A DNA stretch of 64,000 nucleotides, from contig WBMW01003233.1 in NCBI GenBank assembly GCA_013396635.1, forward strand, positions 806,018 through 870,017, read 5' to 3'. The DNA comes from Penelope pileata. Its lineage: Eukaryota; Chordata; Aves; Galliformes; Cracidae. Both the position numbers and the translations under genes were made by a program. Under the pieces are notes generated by a model, which made no database searches, had not been told where the DNA came from, and saw nothing but the letters and a program-made list of their open reading frames with translations. This document shows, in pieces, positions 35,801 to 48,903 of this stretch (its first letter is position 1; each line of letters begins with the position of its first letter).

Positions 35801-38800
35801 TCCCTAGCTTCTCAGAAAGCATTTTTAGTTAAAAATTCTGGAGGGAAAAAAAAAATAAAGGGAGTGGTAGGATGGGGAGAAAAGGGATAGAGGAAGAGGA
35901 GAGGAGAGGGCAGAAAAATACTATTTCCTATCTGGTGAAACTATGTAGGATAAATTTGTCAACTAGTCACTCAACTCCTTCATGTCAATTTTGCAACTTT
36001 CATTTAAATGAGCTTGCTTAAACGTCAGTTAGAAGAGGATGGTTAGAGGGGGATGGCATCCTGCTGCCCCTAAGTAGCCACAAGCCGAAACAACTAACAC
36101 CTGGTTCTTACCATCTGCATACAAAAGTAAATAATGGGTGACTCTGCTAAGCCAGTGGTATTAAGGAATGAAGAAACAAATTCTTCATGTACTGCTGGGC
36201 AGTAAAAGGGGTATTTTGGACTTCAAATAGGAACATGGTATTTCTACAAAAGCGTATATAAAGACAGCTTTATATTTACAATATTTTATTGACCTTTGTA
36301 CTAGTCAGAATCCATCTTCACAGGGATCTAAGCCATAGCTGAAACTTATAAGGACATGCTCAACCTTGATTTAAAACAGTTCTGTCTGATAGCAAAGTCT
36401 ACCCAGCAACCGGGAAAAACACTCAGATGTTCTTGTCTGTGCTGAACCCCAAGTGTCTTCCGCTTTCCTGGTAGCTCTATTCAAATGAGACACTTAAATC
36501 TAGCTTGAGATATGCCTACATGATCAGTAATCCCAGCAAGGGATGCAGTGAAATGCAGCCCCACTCAGCTCCATGCATGAGAGATTACATTTTAAAAGAT
36601 GACATCAATTGCAAAAGATGCTATTTCCACAGGCACTCCACCTCTGGATTTTACTAATCTAAAGAATTCAGAGCATCAGATCACAGCCAGGGCCAAAATG
36701 TAGAAAGATTTCAAGTTATCACAGCAAGACTTTCAGTATTAACATTTCATGGCACTCAGAAAGAGAGATGTTGATATTGTTTAAGTAAGGAAACCAGAAA
36801 GATAAACCTCATCTTCTCTCTTCATTAGTGTACAATCCTTCAGTGTTGCTTTACAGCTTTTTTATCTAGTATTTCTCAGTCCTGACCAGAGGGAAGAGGA
36901 GCACAGAGAAACAGAATGGCAAAAATTTTAGGATATTTAATGTAAACATCTAAGTCTTGAAAGAGGGCAATGGTGCATTTGGTGATGAGCTTTACAGTGA
37001 CGTAGCCACATACACACATTGCAGTTGTCTATCTTCAAACAAGGTGAACAGAAGTATCTCCAGGAACATAAAATAAACATAATTTGTAGAATTCTCTATT
37101 CAATTCTCATGCTAAAACAGCTGAAAATAACAAAGAATTGATATCCATACTGATTAATGGAAGCGCAGTGATTTATTCTGTAGTCCTTCATATCAGCATA
37201 CGATTTGTGCATGGCTGGACTAAACGGCAAGGTCCCCCTCAGCTGAGGGCTTGGATCATTGTATGGCAAATATTGCTCCTAATTAATCTATTTTATGATT
37301 TATATTTCTAAGAAGAAATTTATTCATCAAATTAGTCCACAAATCTGAAAGATTTTCACAGGTCCGCACCTGAACACCACAACTAGCAGTATACAATGAC
37401 CTGTATACAAACAAAACTTGATAGTCCTATACACTGCAATGTAATTACCGATGGAGTTTCACTATTCTCAGTTTGCAATAAGTCAGTTTCATACTGTGTA
37501 GGGATAAATATATGAGAGAAACATGCCTAAGTTGCGTACTGATTTTTAAATTACACAACAATTTATCTTTCTCTCATACCTTTATAGTGAGTTATCCTTG
37601 ATAAGCCAAAGATTAAGAGAACTGTAAACCCTGAGGAAAGGGTTGAGTCTTCTGTGAAGTTCCTGTCTGTAGTCACTGCAGATACAAAAAGAACTTATTT
37701 ACTGGAGGTCACATCTGTAAGATCCTTGCACTGCAATGGACATCTCCTGGAGGTGTGTGGGTCTTTACACTGCTAAAGACAGGAGTCACTGAAAGCTGTG
37801 TAAAGAGATCTTTGAGTTTAATGTAATTATTTCCATGTTGAAGTAGACAAAGAATGACCTCAGGGAGCCTTCAGAGAAGATTGCTATCCATCCTGTCTGC
37901 ATTGGGAAAAAGAGGAAAAGTGCGTAACAGGTCATTCTGGAGAGCAGTACACAATGAGCCATGCTGTCAAACACATCAAGTTTGAGCCTGTGGGATTGAA
38001 GAATACTGCAATCACAAAACATAACAAAAAAAAAAAAAAAAGATTGAGAAGGTCACATAATTTCTACAAGTCATATGACCAAGATTTACTGAGTCTTTTG
38101 ACCCTGCTGTTATAGCTACCACTGATGTGGAAAGATGATGAGAGAGATCAGAAAATATATCTACTCATGAAGAACAGAATGGAAAAGCTTTCAGAGATTA
38201 ACAGACTACAATGAATTTAAAAACAATAATTATTTTTTTTTCACAGATCTGCTCTCAATGTTTCTCCTCTCTTCCCTCCTTCTTTCATCTGACTCAGGTT
38301 TTGCAGGGAGCAGTGAAGCTGTAGCTATGGGAGATTTTTATAGATAAGATTTTTTATTACATCTTTCTCTCAAAGCAACAGGTGCATTTTCACATTATTT
38401 TGCTACCTAGATCACAGTAGCAGATAATACCAAATTGTGTATTAAATTATTTAATTCACCTGCTTGAAACAGTGACAGCTTAATCTTCAAGATTTCTAAA
38501 TAAGTACAAAAACCTAGAGACAATCTGAAGGCATTTCTTATCCGTGTATTTTTACATTATTATAGCCAACATCCTCCAGATAGGGAATGAGGCCAAGACT
38601 CTGCGACACAGCCTTTGAAAATAAGCATGTATGTGTTGTAAATAGAAACTCTGAAGTGTGTTTCATTTCCTAAAACCAAGGAAACCAAAGATCCCTTTCT
38701 GAAGCACTGGAGATGCAGATCTGACATGCGCAAAAACCATTAAATAATGGCCATTGTTCTTCCAGTATAATCACACTTACAAGTACATTTTCATTAAAAA

Positions 38801-39060
38801 TAGTCTTGCTTTGCCTGAATTCACTTTAAAAATATATGATGAATGGTCACTAACAACATGATGAGAGTTCACTTAGTATCAAGGAAAGTAGTCTTAACCT
38901 CATACAGGAGCAACAGAGAAATCAGGACAAAATATTTGGGGTGTTCTCAAAGACTCTACTAATGCCATTCAAAGTGCATGGATTAGTTCTGGTCAGAAAA
39001 CTGGACTAGTTGGATCATTTTCATCTTTGTTCTCTGAAAGGTTTGGGGCCTGTCTCTTAC
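35801..39060. other. Non-coding AT-rich stretch
   Basis: No gene recognised. A purine-rich tract of about 80 bp lies at 35840-35919, directly after the truncated CR1, and a 16-A run at 38026-38041. Short frames only. Confidence 0.5.
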
Positions 39061-39217
39061 CTCTGGATCCCAAAAGTATACATCCCGGGGGTAAACCTGC
39101 TGTCTGACATTCCTTCTAAGCAACAAGAACCCAGAATCCATCCATCTGAAACAGGTGAGTCATATGCAGTCTCTAAGACTTCATTCCTGGGACCACTGCA
39201 AGGTGTAATTTCAGTCC
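39061..39217 (-). CDS. Candidate internal exon, protein unknown
   Basis: On the minus strand a long pyrimidine run (TTTTTCTTTCCTTTTGCTTG) is followed by CCATCAG, a good splice acceptor ending at 39218. It is followed by 157 bp open in one frame and then GAG|GTAAGA, a near-consensus donor at 39060. The exon would encode about 51 residues including TEITPCSGPRNEVLETAYDS and CCLEGMSDSRFTPGMYTFGI, entering after codon position 1 and leaving after position 2. I do not recognise the protein. The same frame stays open a further ~270 nt upstream, so openness alone is weak evidence. A plus-strand frame (39010-39531) overlaps it and has its own donor-like CAG|GTGAGT at about 39153. Coding status is unproven. 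Confidence 0.3.
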
Positions 39218-42200
39218 CTGATGGCAAGCAAAAGGAAAGAAAAACATATTTTGTGAATGTGATCTTTGTAATTGTGCAGATATGCACCTTATTATTCATG
39301 GACACGCAGACCGTAGCTCCCGGAATAACAGTCCCCACTCCCACCTGCAGGCAGCAGCGACCTATGATGTTGCTTCTGGCAATGAACAATTTAAAAAGTA
39401 AAACATTGATGCCACTGCCCAGACTGACAGGCAGGGCAAAGTCTAATGTCACTAGCAGTGTGGTTACTTGCTCAGCATCACTGCCCATGAGCTCAGTCAG
39501 GGACTTTGGCCATTGTCTAATAGAGGTATAAATAGGTATAAATATTCAATTTAAATCATCTGTGACACTTGGAGCTGTGCTGTGACATATAGATGTGCTC
39601 AGGTGGACATGCCATTAATTCTGCCTGTAAAATTAAGGATATGAAATGTAAAGAAAAAGGGTCTGGAAACTATACCTCATACGTACAGTTGTATATGAAC
39701 CATGTAAGTGCCCATGTGAGAAACCACAGAGTCTTGTAACAAATGCAATTTATTATTCACATCTGACTGCTTTTCTTGAACTCTGGTCACTAATCCTTCT
39801 TCCCTGGGACTACCTCACAATATTTCACTCTACCCAGGTTTAAAAAAATGGTTTAACATAAAGTTTTCCATTTCTCTCTTCAAATGTGGGCTCTATTCCA
39901 TAAAATTATGCTTTCCTGCAGTCTGGGTTGAGTAATACTTAGTTCTGGAACAGTTGCAGATATAAAGTCCAACATGGTGCAACTCACTCATCTAGACTGC
40001 AAATGCAAGATCTGTCCCACTAGAAACCCAGGAAGCACAACTAAAATGGATCTAAGCCTTTTTTTTTTTTTTTTCTCCTCAGTGGTATATTTTAGGTATA
40101 AGCTAAAGAATATAAAAAATCAGGTTCTGTTCTGTATGGAAAATTCAGCATTAAATAATTACTAGAAAGTTGAAGTCTCTGAAGCCTACTTGGCTACCTA
40201 CCTGGAACTAGGCAAGTCTACTCAGATACACAGTCTGCATAGTAACGTTCAGCAGTGGTCAAAAAGAGAAGACTACAGTAACACATCATGATACCGCTGT
40301 GATTACATAGCACAATCACACTCCAGATACCTCCTGCAGCTCTTGTCACCTCCTTTCTAGATCAATCTAACAGAACCTGGAAAGGTAGCGATCAGAGAAA
40401 TAGGGATAATCAGAAGGATGAATTATTTCCCACATTAAGAATTACTCACGTAGGCGACAACTCTCTACCCTGGAGTGAAACATGTGCATGCAGGGAGATA
40501 TGACAGGGGTCTGCAAAATCTCTGGTACTGTGAATGAAATGGCTTGTGATTCTTATTACTTCTCATAACTCCGGAGCTGAAGATTTTCCAGTGAACTTAC
40601 TAAGAGTGATTTTATAAGATGGAAGAGGTACTTATATAGCATAGTGTAATACGGTATTCACTGAAAACCTGTGATGAGAACCATCCACAGGGAAATAGTT
40701 TAGAAAGTGGTTGGCTGAATGAACAGAGGATATGTGGCACCTCAGTGTCTCTTTTGGTCCTTGGTCCTTTCTGCTAACAGCCTGGAGACAGTTTAGTTGT
40801 ATGTGGAATTTAAGGAGTGACTGATATTTGTGCACCTGTATCGCCTCCAGAGAGGACAGGGTACATAAGCACAGGGTACAGCAACCCTTATCGGGATGGC
40901 CTGGATAGCAGATTCCGAGTTGGCCAGCCTAAAAACATTGTTATCTGTTTATGAAAACATATAAAGTGGGGCAGATGTAGGAAGGAAGGGAGAGGAAGGG
41001 GCAAGGTTTCACCCTGGCCTTAAAATCCAGACAGTCGCCTTCACAAGAGCACTTTAAAGGCACTGCTGCACAACAGCTTGCGAGAAAGCACAGCAAGCTG
41101 CAGATTTGCAAATGGCTCCTTTTGCTGGCTGGGTTGTTGGGAGGACATCCACTTCCTCAGCTCAAATGACTCAGTTGTTCCACTCTTTGCCCTACATCTC
41201 CCTTCTGAAATAATTTTATGGGGCCTCTGTGCACGATAAAGTCAGTAAGGCAGGCAGGCTTGCAAGGCAAGGTGAGCAGGCAGAGGTACAACAAGCAGAC
41301 AGAACTAGCTGATGACTCCTACTGCTCCTCATTTTCCAGCAGTCAGTAGAGAATGGTTAAAATAAAGCCGACATGATGGTGAAGTTTTTGACTATCCTGT
41401 TTTCTGCCAGCATTCCTGGAAACACAGCTCATAAAACACACTGAATCACATAAAAGTCTTCAAGGATTCAACAAGAGAAAGGAAAATAAATCTTTTCTCC
41501 ACTGGCATGTATTTTACTATAATGATGAAACCATACTCATTTGGTTCTTCTGTAAGTTAAAGACTTTTATTCAAAGAGGGCCTGACTCTGCAATCCAGCC
41601 ATGTTGAGTAACATTTCAAGGGAATTTTGCTGTGACAACTTGAACAAAAATACATTATTTCCTATGAATCAGGCCTGCAGAAGTGATCTTTCACCTTCTG
41701 TCATTGCTGTTGTAATTTTCAAGCTGGAAATCAGAAACAATATTAAGTGTCAAGCAAAATATTTTGTATCCCTTACACAACAGTCTTCTAGAACATACAT
41801 GACAGGCCTGCTTAGGGGACTCAGTTCTTACAGTAAGAAAAAGGTTGCAGTAATACACCCTACTTCCACTAATAGCAATAATAATAATAATAATGATAAT
41901 AAAGCAAGCTGTTAGGCCACTGTGTAAGCATAAGCTGAGAGGTTGAACATCACAGACGTGCTAAAATTACTCCCTTCAAAATCAATCTTCTACTGGTAAC
42001 ATGCTCATATGTTACTCTTTCCCTCCTAGAAAAGCAAAACTATACAGGGCCCTTCTTTGCAGGTCAAGTGGGGATACAACTTGATGTTCCCTGATACTCC
42101 ATTTAAGAACAAATTTTTGTACATAAGAAATCTTTCTCCTTAGTTCTCTTTTTAAGAGTAAATTACACTGCACTCTAAAAGCATAAACAACCCTTGTAAG

Positions 42201-43090
42201 AATGTTCAAATGTTCTCAGTGTGGGTTATTTCCTCTAAAACATCCAATAAATTATTCTACCTCTTCCTGTAGTGCTCCAAGGAAGCATCTCCAGGGCCAC
42301 CTCTTGCAGAAGGAAATTAGGAAATCTTTGTCTTTATCAAGGGTGGTGGCAGTGGCAGTAGGCGTACCATGGGATGGATTGCAAGGGGGCAGACGTAGGG
42401 TTCGGAGATAGAAAGGGTCAAGCCTGTTAGCGTGGTGTTGGATGAAGGAGAGAGCGTTGCTGCTCCACTCAGTCCTACTGGGAATGTAAGAAGGAGGCCA
42501 AATTTATGTCTGTTCACCTCAGTCCCATAGGGGATAAGTAAAAAGTTCATAGCACAGAACAATGATAAGAGTATTCTTCAGAGATTGTATTTCCTTATGC
42601 ACTCCTCAGCATCTAGCTCTGTCTTCTTTAATGTCATTGATGTTTGCGGCTATAAAACTCCTCATCATGAGCCTTTTAACGCAAGATAGACTTTTCTACA
42701 AAATCAGTAATAGTCACTGTTCACCTCATAAATACATGAAGCAACCGATATTTTATGGTGCTATCCATGCCTCATCAAGCATTAATGCATTTCTTGTAAA
42801 CACATATTCTTTATTTGGTTAAGACAATAGCAGTACCACGTGCCAGACTTGCCATTAAATCCCACTTCTGCTATTTGTAATGGGATATAACAGATGTTTT
42901 ATCCTCAAAGAATATCCTTCATTCCATTTTCTTCACTAAACACTCCCAAAATCCAACATTATTGATCTGTACCAGTTTTCCCTCATTGCCTTTCAAATTA
43001 CCACACAGAAAGCATTTTGTTGCAGACACATGCATAGCTGTTGGGAGGTGAGTGATTTATATGCTGGCACAGGAATGACTGAGAATCACA
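39218..43090. other. Non-coding stretch with microsatellites
   Basis: No gene recognised. A T run lies at 40059-40074 and an (AAT)n tract at 41876-41901. Frames at 41601-41915 (plus) and 42317-42562 (minus) resemble nothing known. The stretch 40970-41340 is somewhat GC-richer, without a recognisable gene. Confidence 0.5.
41876..41901. repeat. AAT microsatellite
   Basis: CAATAATAATAATAATAATG followed by ATAATAAA. It produces the Asn run at the end of the plus-strand frame 41601-41915. Confidence 0.9.
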
Positions 43091-43130
43091 TCAGTGATTT
43101 AAAATATAGACATTGAAAGAAAAGGGAGGG

Positions 43131-43378
43131 GGGTGGAAGAAACAGAAAAACGAATCCTCATAAATTACAAATATGTCATCAAAAAGCTCCCCCAGACTAT
43201 AAATATCTTGCACTTCAGCAGCTTGTACCAGGGCTGCTCCAGTGGCAATACAGAGGGCCTGCTTGGGGCTGTACAGCAAGGCTGCCTCTAGGATCACCTT
43301 GAGTTGCATTTCAGGTGAGATCAACATAGACTTTGGAGAAAAGAAGCGTTTAAGGAAAAAAAATAAAATATGAAACAA
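43131..43378 (-). CDS. Candidate coding stretch, function unknown
   Basis: The minus-strand frame (extending to a stop at 43091) contains an Ala/Leu-rich, amphipathic-looking section, EMQLKVILEAALLYSPKQ then ALCIATGAALVQAAEVQDIY and LGELFDDIFVIYED. The corresponding ~150 bp (43190-43330) are clearly richer in GC than their surroundings. A pyrimidine-rich run followed by CAAAG, acceptor-like, lies at about 43335-43360. The plus strand of the same block also has acceptor-like CTTCAG and donor-like CAG|GTGAGA, so the strand is not settled. I know no family with this sequence. It may be a chance frame. Confidence 0.2.
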
Positions 43379-43430
43379 AATATGAGATCAGAGGAGGTGA
43401 GTCGTGGTAGCAGGAGGAACCTATGCTTAA

Positions 43431-44445
43431 CATAGAATCATAGAATCATAGAATGGTTCAGGTTGGAAGGGACCTTAGAGATCATCTTGTTCCAACCCCC
43501 CTGCCATGGGCAAGGACACCTCCCACTAGACCAGGTTGCTCAAAGCCCCATCCAGCCTGGCTTTGAATACTTCCAGGGAGGGGGCATCNNNNNNNNNNNN
43601 NNNNNNNNNNNNNNNNNNNNNNNNNNNNNNNNNNNNNNNNNNNNNNNNNNNNNNNNNNNNNNNNNNNNNNNNNNNNNNNNNNNNNNNNNNNNNNNNNNNN
43701 NNNNNNNNNNNNNNNNNNNNNNNNNNNNNNNNNNNNNNNNNNNNNNNNNNNNNNNNNNNNNNNNNNNNNNNNNNNNNNNNNNNNNNNNNNNNNNNNNNNN
43801 NNNNNNNNNNNNNNNNNNNNNNNNNNNNNNNNNNNNNNNNNNNNNNNNNNNNNNNNNNNNNNNNNNNNNNNNNNNNNNNNNNNNNNNNNNNNNNNNNNNN
43901 NNNNNNNNNNNNNNNNNNNNNNNNNNNNNNNNNNNNNNNNNNNNNNNNNNNNNNNNNNNNNNNNNNNNNNNNNNNNNNNNNNNNNNNNNNNNNNNNNNNN
44001 NNNNNNNNNNNNNNNNNNNNNNNNNNNNNNNNNNNNNNNNNNNNNNNNNNNNNNNNNNNNNNNNNNNNNNNNNNNNNNNNNNNNNNNNNNNNNNNNNNNN
44101 NNNNNNNNNNNNNNNNNNNNNNNNNNNNNNNNNNNNNNNNNNNNNNNNNNNNNNNNNNNNNNNNNNNNNNNNNNNNNNNNNNNNNNNNNNNNNNNNNNNN
44201 NNNNNNNNNNNNNNNNNNNNNNNNNNNNNGGTTTGTCAGGCACGATTTTCCCTTGGTGAAGCCATGTTGGTTGCCGCCAATCACCTCATCTCGATTTTCC
44301 ACGTGCCTTAGTAGAGCCTTCTGGAGGATCTGCTCCATGATCTTGCCAGGAACAGAGGTGAGATTGACCGGCCTGTAGTTTCCAGGATCTTCTTTTTTCC
44401 CCTTCTTGAAAATGGGGGTTATGTTCCCCCTTTTCCAGTCAGTAA
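43431..44445 (-). mobile_element. CR1 LINE spanning an assembly gap
   Basis: Both sides of the N run are CR1 in the same minus orientation. Left: tail CATAGAATCATAGAATCATA, then GGTTGGAAGGGACCTTAGAG, then the reverse complement of the ORF2 end encoding DAPSLEVFKARLDGALSNLV. Right: reverse transcriptase encoding DWKRGNITPIFKKGKKEDPG, NYRPVNLTSVPGKIMEQIL and HGFTKGKSCLTN. This is one CR1 insertion of comparatively young, well-preserved type. No stop occurs in the visible RT part. Similarity ends near 44445, where the frame continues into unrelated sequence, so the copy is 5'-truncated within the RT. Confidence 0.93.
43589..44229. other. Assembly gap, 641 N
   Basis: Continuous undetermined bases inside a CR1 copy. 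Assembly collapse at a high-copy repeat is the likely cause. Open frames drawn through this run are meaningless. Confidence 0.99.
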
Positions 44446-47243
44446 TGCTGTAACATGCTGGAACCACAAATGACAAACACATTAAAAAGGTCCTTATCCC
44501 TTATCACTAATTGATAAATTTTAGCCAGGAACTGAGGACTGCAGAAAACCAGAAGAACAATTCAGGCATGACTAGCCCCATCCTGTCCAGCACTCCCCAC
44601 AATCCATCCTCTTGGGGCTCCCTACTGGTTGCACTCCCTCTATAGCCCCAGTCCAGACTGTTGCTCAGATTGGTGCAGCCCCTGCACCCTCCTGCCAAGT
44701 CAAAGAAGTACAGGTCTGGGGATGGTTTTAATGGCCACACTGATTCTCTGTGCCAGTGCCACATTCACCATGGCTGAGCTTTGTGGAGGCTTCAGGGAGA
44801 CTGCTGGGCTTCAGGAAAAAAGCCACCTGTCAGTCACACGAAAACACTTGACTGATAGCCAGACTGGAGGTCAGATTGCGGGATGTCCGCAACTGCCTCT
44901 CTTTTTTACTTTGTTTTTACAAGCTATGACATAAGACTGGAAGAAACAGGTGAAGACTCCAAATTAATTGCAGGTCAGTTGATTTTATTTCTTTCCATTC
45001 TTTTAAGAGTAACTGCATCATATGTTCCAGAAACTGCTGTGCTTAGTTCAGTCAAGGGTCTAATAAACATATGTTCTCTTTTAATAGCCTATGAATGAGA
45101 TGGATAACTCAACTAGCAACTTTAGATCTGGCACGAACTCCTAACCTGTTCACATGAAAACCTTACGTAGCCTGGCTCAGAGCACAGTTTTACTTGCAGT
45201 CCACTTTCTAGACAGCTGGTCACTGCCTGGAATTGAAAGTGTAATGTTACAAAGCCTTGTCTCGTACACATAAGCCACCAGTCAATCCAAGTACACCCTG
45301 AAGTCTGTATGTACCTGTACTTCTCATCACCATTCGGGTGAGACAAAGCTATAATGTGCTGCTAGGCAAGGAGAGGTCCCTTTCTGTTCTTTTATTAGGT
45401 TTCACTGAAGAAAGCTACAACTACAGCTGAGAAGCTGGAATTCAAATAAAAATGACTACTATTACAAATCAAGCACATAGATATTTTCCCTATTATTAGT
45501 GGGATTCAGGTAAGCAGAGTAAGCCTGCAATACATATTGTCAAAGACACACAGAGATCACCTGTTGATAAGCCACAATGCAATTTTCTTTGATGTTTACT
45601 TGCAAAATTGCAGGTTTCTAACTTCAGTAGTTTGATTAAGGGGTGTATGCATTCACTAACAGCGACATTACATTTCATGTCTAGACAGCTTTGTGAACAT
45701 CAGGTGAGATGTTTCTCTTTCATGTGTTTTCATGATTCAGTAAAAGAAATCTGTATACTCCATTAGTGCTTTCAGCTAAGATGCTAATTGATTTTCAGTG
45801 GTTGTTCACTTCATTTTCTGATCAGTTGTACAGATCAAAACAACAATATTTGTTCTACTCTGTGTGATTCATAGACAAAAATTTTATTGACCTTGTTTGT
45901 CAAACTCATTTTCCTCTGAATATGTCAAGCTGATTTTACTACCAATTCGTATTAGATGAATTTACATTCAGCATAGCCTTTTAACCAAGTCTTCTTGTTT
46001 AGATGAACTGTATACTATAGATAACTGCATCCTATGTTATATGCAGTATTCATATTGAAATATGTAATTACTTGTTGTAAGATGTAATCATGCAATAATA
46101 TGCTAAACATGTAACATCGTGAGACTGCTAAAAAAGCCAGTGTTATGGGATAAAATGTTCTCAGTTATAGGATATGATGCAAGATCCAGAAGGTCACAAC
46201 TGCAGTTTGGGATTCCATGTAGGTGCAGCTTAGTGCCAGTCCTTTGTCACATGCTCCTGACACCACGATCAGGCCGTCTCTGCTTCATGTTGCTCCTCTC
46301 CCTGTGCCCTCCTTCCCTTTCACTACATTCAAAAATGGCCCTGTATATTCTTCTTCTGAAGAAATCTTAATTTTCTCTATCCTCCCACACTCTGACCATA
46401 AATTGTCTTCCCGTCTCCACACTATCCACAGCATCTCCAGCATGATGTCTTGTTGATGAAATAGATGGAGTTGCATGTGTCTGATTTTCATGGAGGAAAT
46501 CAAACCAGCAAAATTTGTTGCTGAGTTCTGATTTGGAGCCAGTTGAGACTCAATTTGTCTTGATTCACTTTCAGTTCAAGTTCCATGAAACTCCAAAATC
46601 AATGCTGAAGCTCAGGGTCAGTCTTGATGCCTTAGTCAGCTCACAAGGATTTTGAGTTTGGTTTTGACTAAGCTCCATGATTCTAAAATCCACTTCTATT
46701 TAGAAATACAGTTCTGCTCCCTGCTTTTGGGGATGTTAAATGCTTTTATGACTATGAAATTTCAGGTCCTAATGTATTTGGAATCCTTTTGTACCTTAGT
46801 ACTGGTGATTTGTACCACTAAGAATTTAGGAAAAAAATTATCACATGCTTTGTTCAGGTAAACCCTTACATTAATTGCTTATATTATGTAACAATTAAGT
46901 TGATATGGTGCAAAGGAAAGAGAGGCCAGAAGAAGAAGCCACGGTGTCTAGTGAGGAAGCCCAGCAGGGACCCAAAGAGTAGCAAGGATCGAAGATCCAG
47001 TAGCATCAGGCCAAGTTTATAGATGTGGTGTATATCCACGCCTAGTATGCAAATCAGGATTTTAGAAAGCAGTCTACAAATCCCACCAAAAATGAGGCAC
47101 TTTGCTGCATCATCACAGCTACTGTGGTCACTTTCTGAACAAAAAATATTTGGAAATCCTTGGAATAAACCATATATTCAGTCAATGCAACTCAGGAAAT
47201 CAATTGTACCCAAAGCTACTTTATAGGGTTAGGTACTAAATAC

Positions 47244-47310
47244 ATGGCTCTGTTAAAGTCAATGATTGTTTTGCCATTAACTTCAAGTGGGCTGGGTTTT
47301 CATCTCCTCC
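47244..47310. repeat. Probable old reptile-type repeat relic
   Basis: CTGTTAAAGTCAATGATTG followed by TTTTGCCATTAACTTCAAG and TGGGCTGGGTTTTCATC closely follows a word order (AAAGTCAATGG ... CCATTGACTTCA ... GGGCCAGGATTTCA) that I remember as dispersed in turtle, crocodile and bird DNA. It is short and diverged, so only a tentative call. Confidence 0.35.
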
Positions 47311-48152
47311 ATTCATCTCCTACCAGTGGTAGAGGCTTGCTGGAGGAAAAGGGCCAGCAGAACACCACTGCAAAAAAAGCCATACATAAGCAGAACTGCA
47401 ACTCAAGCACCTATTCTATATACGTTCAGGCGCTGACAGTGGGTGCACAAAAATAAAGGAATATAAAAACAAGATTTTGCTCTGAATTTTTCGTTACACC
47501 TCAACAGCACCTCAGTACAGAAAATGTAAGTAATAATTTCTTAATTAAAGATCAGAGCCTACCACTTTCCATTAAAATAGCAAAGAATGGGGATTTCTCT
47601 CTTCCCCATTGTTGCCCTGTTGAGACCTACAAGAAGTATAATTCTTTGTGATATGGACCAGCTGTCAGAGCAAAAGCATTTGTGTAAATGTGGTAAAAAA
47701 ATCTTTACATTTTTTTAGTGACTTAACTGGGGACCCATCTAAAAAAGCTGAAATGCATACCATTGTCTTCTACCCTGCTGAATGCTGGAAAATATTATAA
47801 ACGTTAGCAAGTCCTGTTAGGGCAAAATAGTTTTAGAAATCATCACAGGCAGGAAGAGGGAAAGCTTAACATCATGCTTCCAGTTCTGTGCTCATTTGCC
47901 CAAAACAAACTTTTCTAATAAAAACAAATGGACTACAGCAATTGGCACATACATCCCAGATTCATTCAGAAGCTCCTTATAGAAGAACCACCTCAAGGAG
48001 CCTGTGGTGGGACATGTGGGAGAGCAGAGCTCAGCCTAGAAAAGAAACTCCAGAGAGCTCATCACAGTAACAAAAGGAAACACACATGATGTATAAAAAA
48101 TGTCTGGTATGAGGGCATCTCCATTATTGCATCTAAGGAGCACAGAAAGTGC

Positions 48153-48189
48153 AAAATAAAAAAAAAAAGAGAGAGAGAGAGAAAGAAAG
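48153..48189. repeat. Poly-A followed by GA microsatellite
   Basis: A-rich run including 12 consecutive A, then (GA)n and GAAAGAAAG. Simple sequence. Confidence 0.85.
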
Positions 48190-48731
48190 TGCTGTTCTTT
48201 TAGGTGTGGTTTTCCTTTAAATATTAATGCTTCTCAAAACCAGCACTTCTTAAAGTTTCTTCCAGTTGCTAGCACCGGATGCCAGAAATGCAAATGAGCA
48301 GCTGCCCTTCCCAGTCCCTATCTTGGATTTTACATAGCTGAGAGAATCTTTAGACCTTAGAGTATATTTATTCTTTGATTTCTTTTGCTAAAACAGTCTG
48401 CAGCCTGGGTAAACACTGAAGAGGGCATGGAGCCAAGTGGTTCGTCTACATAGGCAGCTTTTTGTTTCTCCAATCTTCATGCAGATTTACAGCTGAGTAG
48501 TTATAAGCAGAGGGTGCTCCCTGAGGAATAGCTTTCAACCCATGCAAACAAAGCTGAAACCTGTGAATTTTCCTTCTCACGTTCATCTCAGAGATGATCT
48601 GGGCAACCTATTGAACAGTCTGCCAGAAGCATTCACCACCATTCCACTCCCATGAGGTCCAGGTCAGATCTCACACCAGTTTGTGCTAGTACAGATTTTT
48701 TAGCTTTTGTAAAGTTTCTTCTGATTTATAT

Positions 48732-48903
48732 CATAGAACCATAGAATGATTTGGGTTGGAAGGGACCTTGGAGATCATCCAGCTCCAAATCCCTGCTGTG
48801 GGTAGAGTTGCCACCCACCAGGGCCCATCCAACCTGGCCTTGAGCATCTCCAGAGATGCTTCCCTGGGCAGCTTGTGCCAGTGCTTCACCACCCTTACAA
48901 AAT
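48732..48903 (-). mobile_element. CR1 LINE 3' end, strongly truncated
   Basis: The plus strand reads CATAGAACCATAGAATGATT, then GGGTTGGAAGGGACCTTGGA, CATCCAACCTGGCCTTGAGC and TTCACCACCC: the 3' tail, 3' UTR and very end of CR1 ORF2 in reverse complement. Only about 170 bp remain, with a small internal deletion after CATCTCCAGAG. Confidence 0.92.

Larger units (their letters stand above)
44446..48731. other. Non-coding stretch
   Basis: No gene recognised. Frames at 44629-44934 (plus, 101 codons), 46119-46370 and others have no family resemblance. An old repeat-like block lies at 47244-47310 and a poly-A/GA tract at 48153-48189. Confidence 0.5.

Noticed and set aside
43463..44482. Open frames of 250-318 codons on both strands
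   Set aside because: They run through 641 undetermined bases. Only the CR1 parts at the two sides are real coding remnants.
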